The notes beneath the pieces were generated by a model. It ran no database searches and had not been told where the DNA came from. It saw only the letters and a program-made list of their open reading frames with translations. Position numbers and translations under genes: made by a program. Shown piece by piece: positions 14,835 through 16,323 of a stretch of 16,323 nucleotides of DNA. How positions within the stretch are numbered: the stretch's first letter is position 1; each line of letters begins with the position of its first letter. Source of the stretch: CAIVSN01 sp031539165 (lineage in GTDB: Bacteria > Patescibacteriota > Gracilibacteria > BD1-5 > UBA2023); NCBI GenBank assembly GCA_031539165.1, contig JAVKLK010000005.1:1-16323 (forward strand). The letters are read 5' to 3'.

Positions 14835-15992
14835 CTATACCGTGGCAGAATCTGGCTCTCCTTGTGAAGAAATAGAAGAGAGGTCTATGGTTTTTACGTT
14901 TGAATCAAAGAATGATTCCGGAATACGATGCCCCGTGAGAAAAAACGGTCGCTCCCCCATGTGTTCTACGAAGTGAAGGAAGTGGTGCGCATCGAGCTCT
15001 GAGGCAATATCGTCGAGGAGAAGCAGTGTGCGAGTTCCCGCGGTGGTTTCGATATACTGGGTTGTTGCAAGTTTGAGCAAGAGGAGAAGGGTTTTGTTTT
15101 CTCATCGAGAAAGGAAATCTGCCGTATTCATGCACTCCGATTCATCCGTGCGCCTATCGCTCCCCAAAACATAGAATCCGAAATCATCGAGATGTGGCCC
15201 CAGACAGGTATGCCCTATCAGAATATCCTTCTCTCGGTGAGAGGCGAGATACGAGCCTATCATTGCCTCGATTTCCACAGTTGTCCCATCAAACGGGACT
15301 TTTGTCTCGTAGCGAAGCGTAAGTTGACACCCCTGTCGAACCTTGGGACCAATATCGGGAAGCTTCTCTCTCAAAAAATCAATGAGACGCTTCCGATAGC
15401 GGTAGTATTCACTCGCCTTCTTGAGGAAGAGTACATCCCAAGCATCCAATTCATCTGGACGAGATCGCCCCTCGGCGATGCTCTTGAGAAGAGCATTTCT
15501 TGAGCGAAGAGCGGCAAGATAGTCTCGACGAACTTTGAGAAATTCGAGATGAGAAAGTAGGAGCACTTCATCCAAGAAGTCTCGACGGAGACTTGGCCCC
15601 AGATACAAGAGATTCATTTCAATCGGAGTGAAGAGCACCGCCCTATAGCCATGTTTGGCGAGATATTTCGGACGAGTAGTGGACTCTCCTTGGATGAGGT
15701 ACGCAATCCGCTTGGGGCCTCCGAGACTTACCGCAAGCTCTGGGGTGAGTCCTGATTCGAGGAGCATCTGAGCACGGACAAATCCCGATGTCTGACCGAG
15801 GGTCACCGTCTGATCTACCGTACGACCTGCCGGGAGTATCCCGTTCACCAGAAGATAAATGGATTCCAGAAGGTTTGACTTCCCTGCCCCATTTTGTCCA
15901 AGGACAATACACCCACTCTCAAGTTCAAGGGTGAGCGTGGAATGATTTTTGAAATGGTACAGGCAAAGGGAGGAGAGAAGCGCCTGCCGCAT
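14835..15992 (-). CDS. recF: DNA replication/repair protein RecF (one TGA = Gly in the ABC signature)
   Basis: This 385-residue SMC-like ATPase loads RecA at gaps through RecFOR. Walker A is GQNGAGKSN (32-40). The family-typical PIEMNLLYLGPSLRRDFLDE follows, then the signature motif FLSR-(TGA)-ENK with TGA at 15104-15102 (codon 297), and Walker B LLLLDDIASELD (323-334). The signature glycine is essential in ABC ATPases, so TGA must be decoded as glycine for a working protein. With the standard code the gene ends before Walker B. The stop is TAG at 14837-14835. Its ATG overlaps the gatC TAA by one base, implying translational coupling. Confidence 0.94.
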
Positions 15993-16285
15993 TAGTTCAT
16001 GATATTAGGAAGGGCGATAGCTCCAGCAATTTTCTTCTGGGCAGATACTCCGAGCAGGGCTTCTCGAGAAAGAGGTGAAGCATCAACGACATCCTCTCGA
16101 AGAGGGAGCATGCGGATAGATGTCGCATCCACCTTCGCAAGCGCTTCGGCAGGGACATTTTTGAGGATGTCCATGTACTGCACGATGGAATCGAGGTTCT
16201 GGCGATAGTGTTCGATCTGCTCTTCAGAGAGAGAAAGACGGGAGAGTCGGGCGATGTGTTTGATTTGGTCTTGTGTGAGTGCCAT
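15992..16285 (-). CDS. gatC: Aspartyl/glutamyl-tRNA amidotransferase subunit C
   Basis: This 97-residue subunit belongs to GatCAB, which converts mischarged Glu-tRNA-Gln or Asp-tRNA-Asn to the amide form. It matches the family along its length: IKHIARLSRLSLSEEQIEHY, LDSIVQYMDILKNV and the LREDVVDASPLSREALL segment. gatA and gatB are not in the window. It overlaps recF by one base. No TGA is used. Confidence 0.95.
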   Translation of the reverse strand: MALTQDQIKHIARLSRLSLSEEQIEHYRQNLDSIVQYMDILKNVPAEALAKVDATSIRMLPLREDVVDASPLSREALLGVSAQKKIAGAIALPNIMN

Positions 16286-16290
16286 TTTGT

Positions 16291-16296
16291 TTTATA
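16291..16296 (-). promoter_or_regulatory. -10-like box before gatC, leaderless type
   Basis: TATAAA lies five bases before the gatC ATG. No good -35 is seen at 16-17 bases upstream, so this is a partial match only. Confidence 0.35.
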
Positions 16297-16323
16297 CTCA
16301 AATTACTGACTCCTAGCATAAAA

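Noticed and set aside
1..16323. tRNA, rRNA, CRISPR or insertion sequence
   Set aside because: No cloverleaf-like or T-loop motif, no regular direct repeats with spacers, and no transposase or terminal repeats were found by eye.

Overview
This window looks like a chromosomal piece of a candidate-phylum (CPR/Patescibacteria) bacterium of the Gracilibacteria/Absconditabacteria type. The decisive evidence is the genetic code: TGA must be read as glycine (translation table 25). Nine of the 19 genes contain in-frame TGA, 24 in total. Many fall where the protein family has a conserved glycine, for example the RecF ABC-signature motif, the HtrA strand after the catalytic serine, and the loops of D-Ala-D-Ala ligase, IF3 and the YmdB-type phosphodiesterase. 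All 19 stops called here are TAA or TAG. With the standard code these nine genes would appear truncated or broken into two or more pieces.

Layout: only ddl (291-1244) lies on the + strand. It meets hisS (2590-1241, minus) tail to tail, and the two TAG stops share one CTAG. From 10370 down to 2624 the minus strand holds a long run of mostly exported proteins: a fibre/adhesin with a Peptidase_S74 self-cleaving chaperone end, a small secreted Cys-containing protein, a Cys-repeat lipoprotein, a Bcp/PrxQ peroxiredoxin, a YmdB-type phosphodiesterase, an HtrA protease, a second fibre-like protein, and a DUF4377-META protein. Upstream of these is a translation cluster rpsT-infC-rpmI-rplT, closed by a strong terminator, then yidD and a PAP2 phosphatase. 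The last part (16285-13083, minus) carries gatC-recF and an Ig/FnIII-like surface protein with a TGP-type C-terminal anchor.

The genes form two themes: basic information processing (GatC, HisRS, RecF, IF3, L35, L20, S20) and a cell-envelope programme (Ddl, fibres, HtrA, lipoprotein, YidD, PAP2, wall-anchored Ig protein). The second theme fits an epibiotic CPR cell that contacts hosts with surface fibres, but that lifestyle is inference.

Expression signals are unusual. I see no clear Shine-Dalgarno sequence before any gene. Several good -35/-10 promoters (mostly 16-bp spacers) place the -10 box 5 to 6 bases before the ATG, as expected for leaderless mRNAs. The most striking local anomaly is a 108-codon block inside the large fibre gene that holds nine TGA-glycine codons, while the rest of that gene has none. 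I see no tRNA, rRNA, CRISPR array or insertion sequence.
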